DNA of 41,875 bases from Candidatus Cloacimonadota bacterium (GCA_004375965.1 SOIS01000018.1:1-41875), one strand, 5' to 3'. Counted from the stretch's first letter, positions 1 through 8,481 are shown. Numbers and translations: made by a program. The notes: generated by a model from the sequence alone, not told the origin.

Positions 1-4
1 TTAA

Positions 5-367
5 ACTACCTCAGCCGCCGGTTGTCAAGACGCAAAAAAGCCGGCCTTTTTTAAATGTATCTTTACTGGTAATAAGCATATCAAGAGGTTAAATAGGAAA
101 TACAGAGGAAGAAATGCACCAACAGATGTCCTTACCTTCTCTTTTATTGAAGGGGAGGGTTCTAAATATAGAAAAGGTATGTTCGGGGATATCTACATTT
201 CTATTGAAATGGCTCAGGATAATGCTAAAAAGTACGGGCATAGTTTTAACGAGGAGATAAAGCTGCTTTTTGTACATGGCATGCTTCATCTTTTGGGTTA
301 TGATGACGAGAGTGAAAGTGACAGAGAGGTTATGAGGTCGAAGGAGAAAGACTATATAAATAAATGA
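5..367 (+). CDS. ybeY: YbeY endoribonuclease, 5'-incomplete
   Basis: YbeY is a zinc-dependent endoribonuclease used in 16S rRNA 3' processing and ribosome quality control. The frame translates to a recognisable YbeY core: a LNRKYRG..APTDVLTF stretch, then GDIYIS, then the zinc-binding HGMLHLLGYDDE motif (family form HGxLHLxGYDH; the third histidine is replaced by Asp here). The ORF track starts at the internal ATG at 179, but homology clearly begins upstream, near base 45. No ATG, GTG or TTG lies in frame before 179 and an in-frame TAA sits at 2-4, so the N-terminal 30 or so residues are missing. This may reflect a contig edge, an assembly error or a frameshift. It overlaps the next gene by 4 nt (ATGA), and the ybeY-CNNM gene order is common in bacteria. 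Confidence 0.85.
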   Translation, partial: TTSAAGCQDAKKPAFFKCIFTGNKHIKRLNRKYRGRNAPTDVLTFSFIEGEGSKYRKGMFGDIYISIEMAQDNAKKYGHSFNEEIKLLFVHGMLHLLGYDDESESDREVMRSKEKDYINK

Positions 368-1620
368 TGAAAGTCGTTGTTTTTTTTCTTATTTGCATTA
401 TCTTACTCGTTCTATCTGCATTTTTTTCTGGTTCAGAAACTGCTCTTTTTTCCCTCAGCGAGCCAGAGATTGAATGTATTAAAACTGACGAAAAGAGGAG
501 AAAACACTTTTTTGAGAATCTTCACCAATTTCCTCACAATCTGCTTACAACAATACTATTATCAAACACTGTTGTTAATGTTGCCTTCTCGGTTCTAATA
601 ACCCTTGTTTTCCTTGAACTTGTTGCGTATCTCCATTTAAATGTAAAATTATGGATGCTACTTAATACAGTTCTTATTACCACTTTTCTTTTAATTTTCG
701 GTGAATTTACTCCAAAGTTTTATGCATTAAGGAGAAAAAAAGAACTTTCAAAAAAGAGCGTAATTCCACTCTTTTACATTGTATTATTACTGCGTCCTTT
801 CGTCTTTCTTCTCAATCTTTTAAGTAGTTGGATTATCAGTATTATGAAGAAAAAAATAAAGGAAGAGATCTCATATAGTGAGCTTAAAACATTGTTTGAA
901 ATAAGTGAAAAAGAAGGAATTTTTAAGGGAAAAGAAAAAGAGATGATAAATTCACTTTTTACATTAAACGAAAGTGTTGTATCTGAGATAATGACGCCGA
1001 GAACGAAGGTCTTCTTTATCAGTGACGATATGAAGATCGGAGAGGTATATTCATTGTTGTTGCAGAAACCATATTCCCGTATTCCAGTATATTCAACAGG
1101 TGAAGAAAAAATTGATGGAATCCTTTATCTGAAGGACCTTCTTATATATAGGAAAGAAGAGGATAGGAAGGTTAAGACTATCTTAAGGGATGCACTGTTT
1201 ATCTCCGAAAAAATGAGATTAAAAGACCTTTTTCTTGAATTCAGGAAGAAGAGAGTGCATTTTGCAGTTGTTGTTAACGAATTTGGTGGAGTTGAAGGTG
1301 TAGTAACAATGAATGATATATTGGAAGAGATCTTAGGGAACATAAAGGATGAATATCACAAAGTAAGCATTCCGGTCTATAGATACATTTCAAAGGACGA
1401 GATATTGGTGGATGGAGAACTAAAAATCGATGACTTTCCTATCAAGTTTTATAAACAACTTCCTCGGGGTGATTACGAGACTATCGGTGGATTTATTTTA
1501 TTAAATATGGGTAGGGTTCCGAAAGAGGACGAGTCTTTTGTCTATAGGGATTTAGTTTTTACAGTAGTAAAATCGGATGGAAGGAAACTGGAGAAAATTC
1601 TTATCAAGAAGAGAGGATAA
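364..1620 (+). CDS. CNNM/CorC-family CBS-domain membrane protein (first of two)
   Basis: This is a 418-aa inner-membrane protein of the HlyC/CorC (CNNM) family, linked to magnesium or cobalt homeostasis. An N-terminal DUF21 transmembrane domain fills roughly residues 1-165 and contains the SGSETALFSLSE motif after the first helix. A pair of CBS domains follows at about 195-325, introduced by the signature VVSEIMTPRTKV. The C-terminal CorC_HlyC domain at about 335-415 carries the typical GDYETIGGFIL stretch. The length is normal for the family. The start codon overlaps the ybeY stop, and a second ATG follows immediately at 367, so either may be used. It is directly followed by a paralogue. The older name 'hemolysin' for this family does not imply haemolysis. 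Confidence 0.9.
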   Translation: MMKVVVFFLICIILLVLSAFFSGSETALFSLSEPEIECIKTDEKRRKHFFENLHQFPHNLLTTILLSNTVVNVAFSVLITLVFLELVAYLHLNVKLWMLLNTVLITTFLLIFGEFTPKFYALRRKKELSKKSVIPLFYIVLLLRPFVFLLNLLSSWIISIMKKKIKEEISYSELKTLFEISEKEGIFKGKEKEMINSLFTLNESVVSEIMTPRTKVFFISDDMKIGEVYSLLLQKPYSRIPVYSTGEEKIDGILYLKDLLIYRKEEDRKVKTILRDALFISEKMRLKDLFLEFRKKRVHFAVVVNEFGGVEGVVTMNDILEEILGNIKDEYHKVSIPVYRYISKDEILVDGELKIDDFPIKFYKQLPRGDYETIGGFILLNMGRVPKEDESFVYRDLVFTVVKSDGRKLEKILIKKRG

Positions 1621-2859
1621 GTGCCCTATTTTGTTCTTATTTCAATTTTCTTGTTGTTTGTTATTTTCTTTACTGCTACTGAGATTGCCTTAATCTCAGC
1701 AAGTCCGATTAAGATAAGGCATAGAGCAAAATCAGGAGACAGAAGAGCAAAGCAAGTAATTAGATTTTTCTCACAACCAGAAGATTATATCGCTACGATA
1801 CTTATTGGAACTAATTTCTTTGAAGTTGCTATTACTGTTATAGCTACAAGGGCTTTTTCATTATACTGGGGTTTTGCAGGTAAGGTTCTAACAACTTTCA
1901 TTGTCTCTTTTTTAATACTCCTTCTCGGTGAGATAATTCCTAAATCCTTATCAAGGATTCATGCTAATAATGTTGCGGTAATTAACTTTCCTTTACTGAA
2001 AGGCTTCCATATTCTTTTTTTCCCTTTTTCCTGGATAGTTAGAACAATTTCACGTCTTATACTGTTCAGAATTGATGGAAATAAAAAACAAATGTTTAAA
2101 GAGGATATTAACCGTGAAACCTTAAAATGGGCTTTGAATAGAACTGTGATAGGTGATAAAATCAAGAAGATTGATAAGGAAATTTTCTCAAAGATTTTCC
2201 AGTTTAGTGAGAGGCCCGTATCCGATATAATGATCCCTCGGGTTAAAATGAAAATGATAAGGTATCCTTTTAAGGTCAAAGATGTGTTAAGAATGGCAGA
2301 AATGACAGGTTTATCACGGTTTCCTGTTTACAAAAAAGACCCTGATATGATAATCGGAATATTAACAGTAAAGGACGTTTTTACAAAAGAGAGTGGAAAG
2401 ATAAGTAGAATGATCAGACCTGTTAAGTTTGTCCCTCCAAATAAAAGATGTGATATGCTTCTAACTGAATTGAAGGATGAGGTGCCACAGATAGCTGTTG
2501 TTGTTAATGAGTATGGCGAAACCGAGGGCCTTGTCACTTTAGAAGATCTTGTTGAGGACCTCTTCGGTGAGATAGTAGACGAGTTTGATTTAAGGGTTAA
2601 AGAAGAAATGATAAAGAAACTAAATGACAGGGAATATCTCGTTAGTGGTTTAACCAAGGTTGATGAAATAAATGAAGAATTGCATATTGGCATTCCAATA
2701 GGTGACTATGATACAATAAGCGGTTTCATTATGGATCATCTCAAGGAGCTCCCAAATAAGGATACAATGATCGAGGGGGAAAAATTCAGATTAATTGTGA
2801 AGGAGATGGACGGACAGAAGATCAAAAAGGTCAGTGTAGAAATTAAAGAAGAAAGGTAG
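1621..2859 (+). CDS. CNNM/CorC-family CBS-domain membrane protein (second of two)
   Basis: This 412-aa protein is a paralogue of the preceding gene with the same architecture. A DUF21 membrane domain has FTATEIALISAS near the N-terminus and GEIIPKSLSR at its end. The CBS pair is introduced by VSDIMIPRVKMK, and the C-terminal CorC_HlyC domain contains GDYDTISGFIM. It starts with GTG directly after the TAA of the previous gene, and the AGAGGA at the end of that gene serves as ribosome-binding site, so the two are translated from one transcript. Sequence divergence between the copies is high, so this is an old duplication, possibly with the two acting as a heterodimer (inference). Confidence 0.9.
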   Translation: MPYFVLISIFLLFVIFFTATEIALISASPIKIRHRAKSGDRRAKQVIRFFSQPEDYIATILIGTNFFEVAITVIATRAFSLYWGFAGKVLTTFIVSFLILLLGEIIPKSLSRIHANNVAVINFPLLKGFHILFFPFSWIVRTISRLILFRIDGNKKQMFKEDINRETLKWALNRTVIGDKIKKIDKEIFSKIFQFSERPVSDIMIPRVKMKMIRYPFKVKDVLRMAEMTGLSRFPVYKKDPDMIIGILTVKDVFTKESGKISRMIRPVKFVPPNKRCDMLLTELKDEVPQIAVVVNEYGETEGLVTLEDLVEDLFGEIVDEFDLRVKEEMIKKLNDREYLVSGLTKVDEINEELHIGIPIGDYDTISGFIMDHLKELPNKDTMIEGEKFRLIVKEMDGQKIKKVSVEIKEER

Positions 2860-2873
2860 AGTTCATTTGTGGG

Positions 2874-2882
2874 TGATATAAT
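2874..2882 (+). promoter_or_regulatory. extended -10 promoter candidate
   Basis: TGATATAAT is a perfect extended -10 element (TGnTATAAT), 31 bp before the start of the 144-aa gene. There is no convincing -35, as expected for extended -10 promoters. It may provide separate transcription of that gene. Confidence 0.4.
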
Positions 2883-2913
2883 ATTTTGAAAAAAGAGAGG
2901 AGGTTTCTCGATT

Positions 2914-3348
2914 ATGAGTTATGGTGGAACATGGTACCTTACTGTAGTTCCAATTCTCAGTGCAGCCATTATGCATGCAGCTAATACTTCCAGGATGAAT
3001 AAAACCTATGCAGCAATTAAGGGAACAATACGGACAAGAATGGATCTCAACCTCGTTCGGGATGCTATCAATCTCAGTATGAAGCTGGCCGTCATGTACA
3101 TTGCGCTTTTTGTCATCCTGATTCTTGCGCTTTTTGGTTTCGTTTTCTTACTTAGGATATCGATCTTCACAGGAGCTGCCCACCTTTTCGTTTTTGGAAT
3201 TGTTACCCTTCCTCTGGGATTATGGAGCAGGATGGCTGAGAGGACAATTAAAACACTTCAGGTGGAATCAGATAATCCTGAAATAGAGAAGAAATACCGT
3301 GAATTCCTTGTAAAGTGGGAACAGCCTAGGATAAAGCTGCCAGAGTGA
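2914..3348 (+). CDS. small membrane protein, unknown function
   Basis: This is a 144-aa protein that I do not recognise. Two or three hydrophobic segments are visible: a weak one near residues 8-22, a strong one near 60-85 (AVMYIALFVILILALFGFVF) and one near 88-108. The C-terminal tail of about 35 residues is charged and ends EQPRIKLPE. A strong ribosome-binding site (GAGGAGG, about 10 nt before ATG) and good codon character support a real gene. It lies 54 nt after the second CNNM gene, possibly with its own extended -10 promoter. No catalytic motif is visible. Confidence 0.7.
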   Translation: MSYGGTWYLTVVPILSAAIMHAANTSRMNKTYAAIKGTIRTRMDLNLVRDAINLSMKLAVMYIALFVILILALFGFVFLLRISIFTGAAHLFVFGIVTLPLGLWSRMAERTIKTLQVESDNPEIEKKYREFLVKWEQPRIKLPE

Positions 3349-3729
3349 ATTATGAAAAATTGTATACACTGTAATTTTGTGGGATTAAGAGTATCTGAAA
3401 AGAAAATATTAGCCTTTATGTGTTCACACCAAACAATTTTTTTCACATGTTCTAAAACACTAAACTTTACTCCTTCTTTTGGTTTGGGGAAATATACATC
3501 AGTCATTAGAAATCGTCAAGGAAAATCTGTGAGATATTTGAAAACTTCTCAGAGACCACTAATTATTTACCCATCAGATAATTTCTTATCGAACGGAGGA
3601 ACCATGGAAAATTGATAATTGATATATAAATATTAGTTTATCTGTGCCTTCTCTGGAAACTCTGAGTGCTCTCTGGTTTAGTATAAAATATACCGACAGA
3701 AAGTTTTTTTTAATTAGTGAATTTTTTAC
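3349..3729. other. gene-poor intergenic stretch
   Basis: I see no convincing gene here. An 87-codon ORF (3352-3615, +) and an overlapping minus-strand ORF (3258-3506) have neither recognisable motifs nor ribosome-binding sites. The segment near 3540 (AAAACTTCTCAGAGAC) matches half of the terminator hairpin at 32308-32339. The stretch near 3642-3677 contains degenerate CTCTGG/CTCTGAG repeats. It looks like repeat-derived or decayed DNA. Confidence 0.5.
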
Positions 3730-3758
3730 TTGACAAAAAGTGTATCTTTCTATATAAT
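3730..3758 (+). promoter_or_regulatory. consensus sigma-70 promoter of the HTH-pil operon
   Basis: TTGACA at 3730-3735 and TATAAT at 3753-3758 are both perfect hexamers with the ideal 17-bp spacer. Transcription would start near 3765, about 45 nt before the HTH gene. The -10 hexamer lies inside the first unit of the phased TAATTA array, which suggests repression by a protein bound to the array. Confidence 0.85.
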
Positions 3759-3810
3759 TATAAATAATTAATGATAGTTATAGATAATTATTAAATAGTA
3801 TCAATAATTA
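3751..3810. repeat. 10-bp-phased TAATTA operator-like array
   Basis: Six consecutive 10-bp units follow the pattern TANATAATTA. Four contain an exact palindromic TAATTA core, at 3755, 3765, 3785 and 3805, so the cores are spaced 10, 20 and 20 bp apart on one face of the helix. The first unit overlaps the -10 hexamer and the last ends on the A of the ATG of the HTH gene. The layout looks like an operator for cooperative binding. The adjacent 61-aa HTH protein is the obvious candidate ligand (inference). Confidence 0.55.
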
Positions 3811-3995
3811 TGGCTATTTCGCTAAAGAGGATAGATCCAAATAAATTTTATACAATAGAAGAGATTTCGAATTTTCTTGACCTTAGTTCCCAAACGATAA
3901 GAAAGTTTTTGAGGTGTAGGAGAATAAAAGGGAAAAAGATTGGTAGAAGATGGCACATACTTGGGAAAACTGTAATTGATTTTGTTAAGGAATAG
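3810..3995 (+). CDS. small HTH_17 / excisionase-type DNA-binding protein
   Basis: This 61-aa protein consists almost entirely of a MerR/excisionase-type winged helix-turn-helix: YTIEEISNFLDLSSQTIRKFL is the HTH, and RRIKGKKIGRRWHILGKTVIDFV is the wing with its typical KIGRRW turn. Such stand-alone domains occur as excisionases and as small transcription regulators. It is the first gene of the pil operon, only 8 nt before pilM, so a role as regulator of the operon is more likely than phage excision. No integrase is nearby. There is no Shine-Dalgarno sequence before the ATG because the phased array occupies that position, so translation is probably weak. The start agrees with the domain boundary. 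Confidence 0.8.
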   Translation: MAISLKRIDPNKFYTIEEISNFLDLSSQTIRKFLRCRRIKGKKIGRRWHILGKTVIDFVKE

Positions 3996-4003
3996 AGGTA
4001 ATT

Positions 4004-5038
4004 ATGTTTGGAAAAAAGAAATTTGTTGTTGGGCTTGACATTGGTAGTTCACAAATTAAAGTAGTAGAGCTTACGGGTTACCCGAAAGCAACTACAATCT
4101 TGACAGTGGGAATTGCCCCACTTTTACCCGATGCTATTGTAGATGGTGAGGTGATGGACAGGGAGGTAGTCATTGATACAATTAAGACTCTGTTTGATAA
4201 ATACAAAATCCAGGCACGGGATGTTGCAACAGCAATTTCAGGAAGGGGAGTTATTGTTAAGAAGATAAAAATGGACAAGATGAAAAAAGCAGAAGTTTCA
4301 GATCAAATTAGATGGGAAGCGGAACAATATGTCCCATTTGATATTGATAATGTATCCCTTGATTTTGAGATTGTTAATCCCGACATAGGCGGAGGTCAAA
4401 TGGAAGTGCTCCTAGTGGCTGCAAAAAGCGAGGTTGTTAATTCGTATGTTAGTCTTATAAAGGAGATTGGTCTTAACCCTGTTGTGCTTGATATTTCTTC
4501 ATTCGCAATACAGAATGTTTACGAATTCAACTATCCTCTGTTGCCTGACAAACTGGTGGCACTTATTGCTATAGGAGCAGAGATAACAAATATTAGTTTT
4601 ATAATTAATCATGTAAATCATTTCACGAGGGATATCTTCTCAGCTACTAACAGTTGTTCTCAAAAAATACAGAGAGAGCTTGGATTGAATAGAGCCCAAG
4701 CCGAGCAGCTCATAAAAGGAGAAACAGTTGAAGGAGTGGCACCTGAAGATGTAGATAAATACTTTCAAGCGTTTGCAGAAGAAGTATCAGTAGGTGTCGA
4801 TAAGGTCATTCCTTTTTTGCCAGGCGAAAAGGAAAAAATTGACAGGATTGTGCTCTGTGGTGGTGGCGCTTTGATCCGTGGGCTTGTTGATTATTTAAAG
4901 AATAGATTTGATACAGAGGTTATTATTATCAATTCTTTGAAAAATATAAAATACGAGCCAGCGATTTTTGAAGAGGAGAGAGCAGAGAAAATTTCTCCTG
5001 TTATTGCAGAAGCAATTGGACTTGTTTTGAGAGGTTAG
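4004..5038 (+). CDS. pilM: type IV pilus assembly ATPase-like protein PilM
   Basis: PilM is the cytoplasmic actin-like component of the type IV pilus alignment complex and binds the N-terminus of PilN. The 344-aa length is typical. The N-terminal phosphate-binding motif VGLDIGSSQIKVVEL matches the family, SHS2-type features follow, and the C-terminal nucleotide-binding motif IVLCGGGALIRGL is present near residue 285. An AGAGGT ribosome-binding site precedes the ATG. It is followed by pilN, pilO, pilP and pilQ in canonical order. The same fold is used by the type II secretion protein GspL, but the gene order and the separate PilN and PilO identify this as the pilus version. Confidence 0.93.
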   Translation: MFGKKKFVVGLDIGSSQIKVVELTGYPKATTILTVGIAPLLPDAIVDGEVMDREVVIDTIKTLFDKYKIQARDVATAISGRGVIVKKIKMDKMKKAEVSDQIRWEAEQYVPFDIDNVSLDFEIVNPDIGGGQMEVLLVAAKSEVVNSYVSLIKEIGLNPVVLDISSFAIQNVYEFNYPLLPDKLVALIAIGAEITNISFIINHVNHFTRDIFSATNSCSQKIQRELGLNRAQAEQLIKGETVEGVAPEDVDKYFQAFAEEVSVGVDKVIPFLPGEKEKIDRIVLCGGGALIRGLVDYLKNRFDTEVIIINSLKNIKYEPAIFEEERAEKISPVIAEAIGLVLRG

Positions 5039-5076
5039 ATTTAGAAAATATTGTGTAATAAAAGATAGGAGCAAAA

Positions 5077-5718
5077 ATGGTTAGGATAAACCTTCTTCCA
5101 AAGGAAGAAAAGGTTAGAGCAAGAGTTGAAATTCCAAGACCTGTGATTAAGATGCCAACAGGGATTGGTAACTATTTAGGAATAGTTCTCATAATATTGA
5201 TTGTAATTATTTTAAGTGTTATTCATATAAGACAGAAAAGAGCCATTGCTCAGCTGAAAATAAATATTGAAGAGACGAGAAGAGAACTCAGAAAACTTGA
5301 TGAAGTTGTAAAACTTGTTAAAGAGCTTGATAGAAAACGGAGGGATTTAGATGCAAGAATAGAAATAATAAGAGACCTGAACAGAGGAAGATTTGAGAAA
5401 GCTAAATTTCTCTATACGTTAAGTTCTTTACTTCCTGATTATTGCTGGATTCAAAATTTAGATGTGAAAGGAAAGACTGTTTCAATTAAGGGTATTACTT
5501 TTTCAAATCAGGTTATTGCTGCTTTCATGAGAAAGCTTCAGGGTGAGAGAATGTTTCAAAATGTAGAACTGAAAAGCATTGTTGGAAAAGAGGTAGAGAA
5601 ACATAGCGTTATGGAATTTGACCTTTCGACTTCTATTGTATCAGTACCCAGTTCTCACATGGAAAAAACAATGCCAAAAGTAAGGAGTTCAAAATCTAGA
5701 AAAGGAATAACAAAATGA
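5077..5718 (+). CDS. pilN: type IV pilus inner-membrane protein PilN
   Basis: PilN is a bitopic inner-membrane protein linking cytoplasmic PilM to periplasmic PilO. The 213-aa product begins MVRINLLPKEEK, the conserved PilM-binding motif (INLLP) of all PilN proteins. One transmembrane helix follows at about residues 28-48, then a charged coiled coil to about 110, then a small ferredoxin-like periplasmic domain. The basic Ser/Lys-rich tail of about 25 residues is longer than usual. A good ribosome-binding site (GATAGGAG) is present. The stop overlaps the pilO start (ATGA). Confidence 0.9.
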   Translation: MVRINLLPKEEKVRARVEIPRPVIKMPTGIGNYLGIVLIILIVIILSVIHIRQKRAIAQLKINIEETRRELRKLDEVVKLVKELDRKRRDLDARIEIIRDLNRGRFEKAKFLYTLSSLLPDYCWIQNLDVKGKTVSIKGITFSNQVIAAFMRKLQGERMFQNVELKSIVGKEVEKHSVMEFDLSTSIVSVPSSHMEKTMPKVRSSKSRKGITK

Positions 5719-6284
5719 AAGCTATAGCAAAATTACTTATATTCCTTGGTTTATCAATCATTCTTGTTGTTTTGTATATTTTTCTCATCCACACAAAATC
5801 ATCAAAGGAGATAAGTATATTAAGGGATACCTTTACTACAGTTAGTGATTCCTTAAACAAAGCCCAACAGATAGCAAGTCGTTTGCCAGAGACACAAAGA
5901 GAATATAATTTTTTAAAGAAACAATGGGAAATTGCGCAGGGTATGCTGCCAACTGCAAAGGAGACTGAGCGTCTGTTGAGTATTATTTCTAGGTCTGCAA
6001 CTAAGAACCACATAAAAATCCTTTCCTTCAAACCTGGTAAACTTACAACTAGACAAAATTTTCAGGAATATCCCTTGAATATTACAATCTTAGGGGAATA
6101 TCATAATATCGGGATTTTTTTTAGCGATATCGGAAATCTTAAAAGAATTATAAGGATTGGTGATGTCAGGATGATGGAGAAGAAAGAAGAAGGAATAGAA
6201 ACAATCTTTACAGCATCAAGTTATGTTTACGCTGGTATTCGCACACAACCTCAGGTTCCGAAAAGGGAAGGTGTTAAAAAATGA
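5715..6284 (+). CDS. pilO: type IV pilus inner-membrane protein PilO
   Basis: PilO pairs with PilN in the periplasm to align the inner- and outer-membrane halves of the pilus machine. This 189-aa product has a single N-terminal transmembrane helix (about residues 5-26), a coiled coil (about 30-75) and a PilO-type periplasmic domain with ILGEYHNIGIFFSDIGNLKRIIRI, typical of the family. Its start overlaps the pilN stop by 4 nt and its stop overlaps the pilP start by 4 nt, so all three are translationally coupled. Confidence 0.9.
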   Translation: MKAIAKLLIFLGLSIILVVLYIFLIHTKSSKEISILRDTFTTVSDSLNKAQQIASRLPETQREYNFLKKQWEIAQGMLPTAKETERLLSIISRSATKNHIKILSFKPGKLTTRQNFQEYPLNITILGEYHNIGIFFSDIGNLKRIIRIGDVRMMEKKEEGIETIFTASSYVYAGIRTQPQVPKREGVKK

Positions 6285-6841
6285 AAAAAATAAACACTAT
6301 TTTGCTTTTTATCCTTCTTTCAATCTTCAGTTTTTTCCATGCTGGATGTAAAGGAGGAAATCCCTTTAATTTCATTATTGGGAAGATGACAAAATCTGTT
6401 GAGAAGGAACAACTGACCGTACAAAAGGATGTAAAAGAGAAAGTAGGAATAGTTCCTGGAGATTTACCGGAAAAACCCTCTGAGATTCAGGCTGCAATAA
6501 GTGAGGAAGATTCTTTAGCAATTCTTGAAATAGCACTCGGAATCGAACGTTTCCGTTACAGGAGTGGAGGGAGAAGGGATCCTTTTGAAACACTATTCAA
6601 GGGAAAAGAGTTAAATGTTGAAAATGTAAAACTTGTAGGTACTATATGGGGGCCAAAAGGAAGATTTGCTCTCCTCAAGGAGCCAGGGGGTTCTGGTTTT
6701 GTTGTTGGTATCGGAGATAGAATCGCTGATGGAAGGGTTATTGATATAACAAGTTCCAGTGTAACATTTCAAATAAGTAAATTTGGGGTCACCTCAAAAG
6801 TAACCCTAATGTTGGAAGAGAAAATAGGAAAATTAAAGTAG
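6281..6841 (+). CDS. pilP: type IV pilus lipoprotein PilP
   Basis: PilP is the inner-membrane-anchored lipoprotein that connects PilNO to the secretin PilQ. The 186-aa product has a lipoprotein signal ending FHAGC (Cys22). A low-complexity linker follows, then the conserved PilP/GspC-like motif RRDPFETLF near residue 100 and a small beta domain (VKLVGTIWGPKGRFALL) that binds the secretin N0 domain. Overall similarity to PilP is modest, but the RDPF motif, the lipobox and the position between pilO and pilQ make the call solid. Confidence 0.85.
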   Translation: MKKINTILLFILLSIFSFFHAGCKGGNPFNFIIGKMTKSVEKEQLTVQKDVKEKVGIVPGDLPEKPSEIQAAISEEDSLAILEIALGIERFRYRSGGRRDPFETLFKGKELNVENVKLVGTIWGPKGRFALLKEPGGSGFVVGIGDRIADGRVIDITSSSVTFQISKFGVTSKVTLMLEEKIGKLK

Positions 6842-6854
6842 AGAGGTGGTAAAA

Positions 6855-8450
6855 ATGACTGAAAAGAGAGTTTTTTTCTTGAAGATTACACTTCCTTTTC
6901 TTCTACTGCTTGTGAGTTTTTGTCCGCTTTATAGTATACAGTTGCTTGATATAACGGTAAAAGGCACAGCAGTGGAAACCGAAATAACAGTTAATTTTGA
7001 TAGTCCTGTTAATTACACAGAGTTTACAATGGAAAACAAATTGATATTCGATCTTCTAAAAACTGAAAGCGGACTTGAAGGTAATAAATTTGTAGGGATA
7101 AATCGTGGTGGAGTTAATTCGATTACTCTCATTCCATTTTACACTGCTAATCTTTTAAGGTTGACAATTGAACTGATAGGAACCGAAACATATACTGCAT
7201 TCACTGATGGTAATAAATTGTTTATTAGTTTTGCAAACCCTGAAGGGAAACCCTTTGAACCATGGTCTGCCTCTGAGCAAGAGATTACTCCATCAAATCT
7301 TGGTTATGAGGAGACATATGAGGTTCCAGGGTTAATTTCTCTAGATCTTGAGAATGCGGATATTCAGACTATACTGAGGGCGATGGCTCATTACGGTGGT
7401 AAGAATATTGTTGCAGGTGACGAGGTTAAGGGTACCATAACAATGAAGCTGACCAATATAACGTGGAAGCAGGCATTTGATGTGATTGTAAAGACTTCTG
7501 GTTATTCGTACAGAGAGGAAGAAAACATCATTCGTGTAGCACTCGGTATAACTTTTGACAAGGAGAGGGAAAGCAGTGAGTTAGCCCAACCAGTTGTTTA
7601 CAGAGTATATAAACTTTCATTTGCAGATCCCAGAGAAGTGAAGGTCAACGTGGATAAACTGACTTCTAAAAAGGGTAAAGTTGAGGTCGATGGGAGAACA
7701 AACTCTCTTATCGTTACAGATATTGAATCAAGACATCAAGATATAAAAGACTTACTTGATATCCTTGATGCCCCAAATCCACAGGTAGATATAGAGATAA
7801 GGGTTGTAGACATAGACTATGATTATGGAAGGGACCTTGGGATAAGTTGGAGCCTCAGCAATCTAAGAAGTAAGAGACATAACGTAACAGCTGCAGGAAC
7901 CTTGCTTACCCCAGCGCCTAGTTATTTTGATATCACTATTGGAACTGTAAGAAATTTTGCAAAGATTAATGCGTTACTAAATTTCTCTGAGAGGGAAGGT
8001 AAAACAAAGACAATTGCAAATCCAAGAATAACTGCCCTGAACAACAGGGAAGCGGAAATTCTTGGAGGGAGGAAATTTCCTGTTAATGTTCTTGACGAGG
8101 CAGGAAATCTTGTAACAAGATACTTTGAAGTAGGAACAAAACTCAGGGTTACCCCCCACATAAATTCTAAAGATGAGATTACGATGGATATCCATGCCGA
8201 GTTAAGCAGCGTTGATCCTACTACATTAATCATTACCTCCACTGAGGCAAAAACAAGACAGTTGGTAAATGATGGAGAGACCGTTGTTCTCGGTGGATTT
8301 ATTCGTGAGGAAGAACAGCGATCCGAAGCAGGTATACCCATTTTGAGGAGTATACCTATTCTTGGTTATTTTTTCAAAAGAACAGGAAGATCGACGTCAA
8401 AAAGAGAGGTTTTGATTTTCTTAACTCCACATATTATTAAGTACTATTAA
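6855..8450 (+). CDS. pilQ: type IV pilus secretin PilQ
   Basis: PilQ forms the outer-membrane pore for the pilus. I start the gene at ATG 6855 (531 aa) rather than GTG 6846, because AGAGGTGG at 6842-6849 is an ideal ribosome-binding site for 6855. The order is: a signal peptide, an AMIN-like beta domain at about 25-125, a secretin STN/N0 domain at about 165-230 (ISLDLENADIQTILRAMA), one N1-type domain (YRVYKLSFADPREV) and the C-terminal secretin domain with VPxLxxIPxLGxLF-like sequence (IPILRSIPILGYFFKR) and LTPHII near the end. It is shorter than proteobacterial PilQ, with a single AMIN-like region. The terminator follows immediately. Confidence 0.93.
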   Translation: MTEKRVFFLKITLPFLLLLVSFCPLYSIQLLDITVKGTAVETEITVNFDSPVNYTEFTMENKLIFDLLKTESGLEGNKFVGINRGGVNSITLIPFYTANLLRLTIELIGTETYTAFTDGNKLFISFANPEGKPFEPWSASEQEITPSNLGYEETYEVPGLISLDLENADIQTILRAMAHYGGKNIVAGDEVKGTITMKLTNITWKQAFDVIVKTSGYSYREEENIIRVALGITFDKERESSELAQPVVYRVYKLSFADPREVKVNVDKLTSKKGKVEVDGRTNSLIVTDIESRHQDIKDLLDILDAPNPQVDIEIRVVDIDYDYGRDLGISWSLSNLRSKRHNVTAAGTLLTPAPSYFDITIGTVRNFAKINALLNFSEREGKTKTIANPRITALNNREAEILGGRKFPVNVLDEAGNLVTRYFEVGTKLRVTPHINSKDEITMDIHAELSSVDPTTLIITSTEAKTRQLVNDGETVVLGGFIREEEQRSEAGIPILRSIPILGYFFKRTGRSTSKREVLIFLTPHIIKYY

Positions 8451-8452
8451 AT

Positions 8453-8481
8453 AAAAACGCTCGCAATTGCGAGCGTTTTTT
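8453..8481. terminator. bidirectional rho-independent terminator
   Basis: A perfect 28-bp palindrome (AAAAACGCTCGCAA and its complement) makes a GC-rich 9-bp core flanked by A and T runs on both sides. It sits 3 bp after the pilQ stop and 39 bp from the purQ stop, so it can terminate both converging transcripts. Confidence 0.95.

Noticed and set aside
3352-3615. 87-codon ORF after the 144-aa membrane gene, and the overlapping minus-strand ORF 3258-3506
   Set aside because: No ribosome-binding site, no domain, odd composition; the region contains pieces of repeats seen elsewhere.
3810-3995. Phage excisionase / prophage remnant
   Set aside because: The HTH fold is shared with excisionases, but there is no integrase, att site or phage gene, and the gene is 8 nt from pilM.
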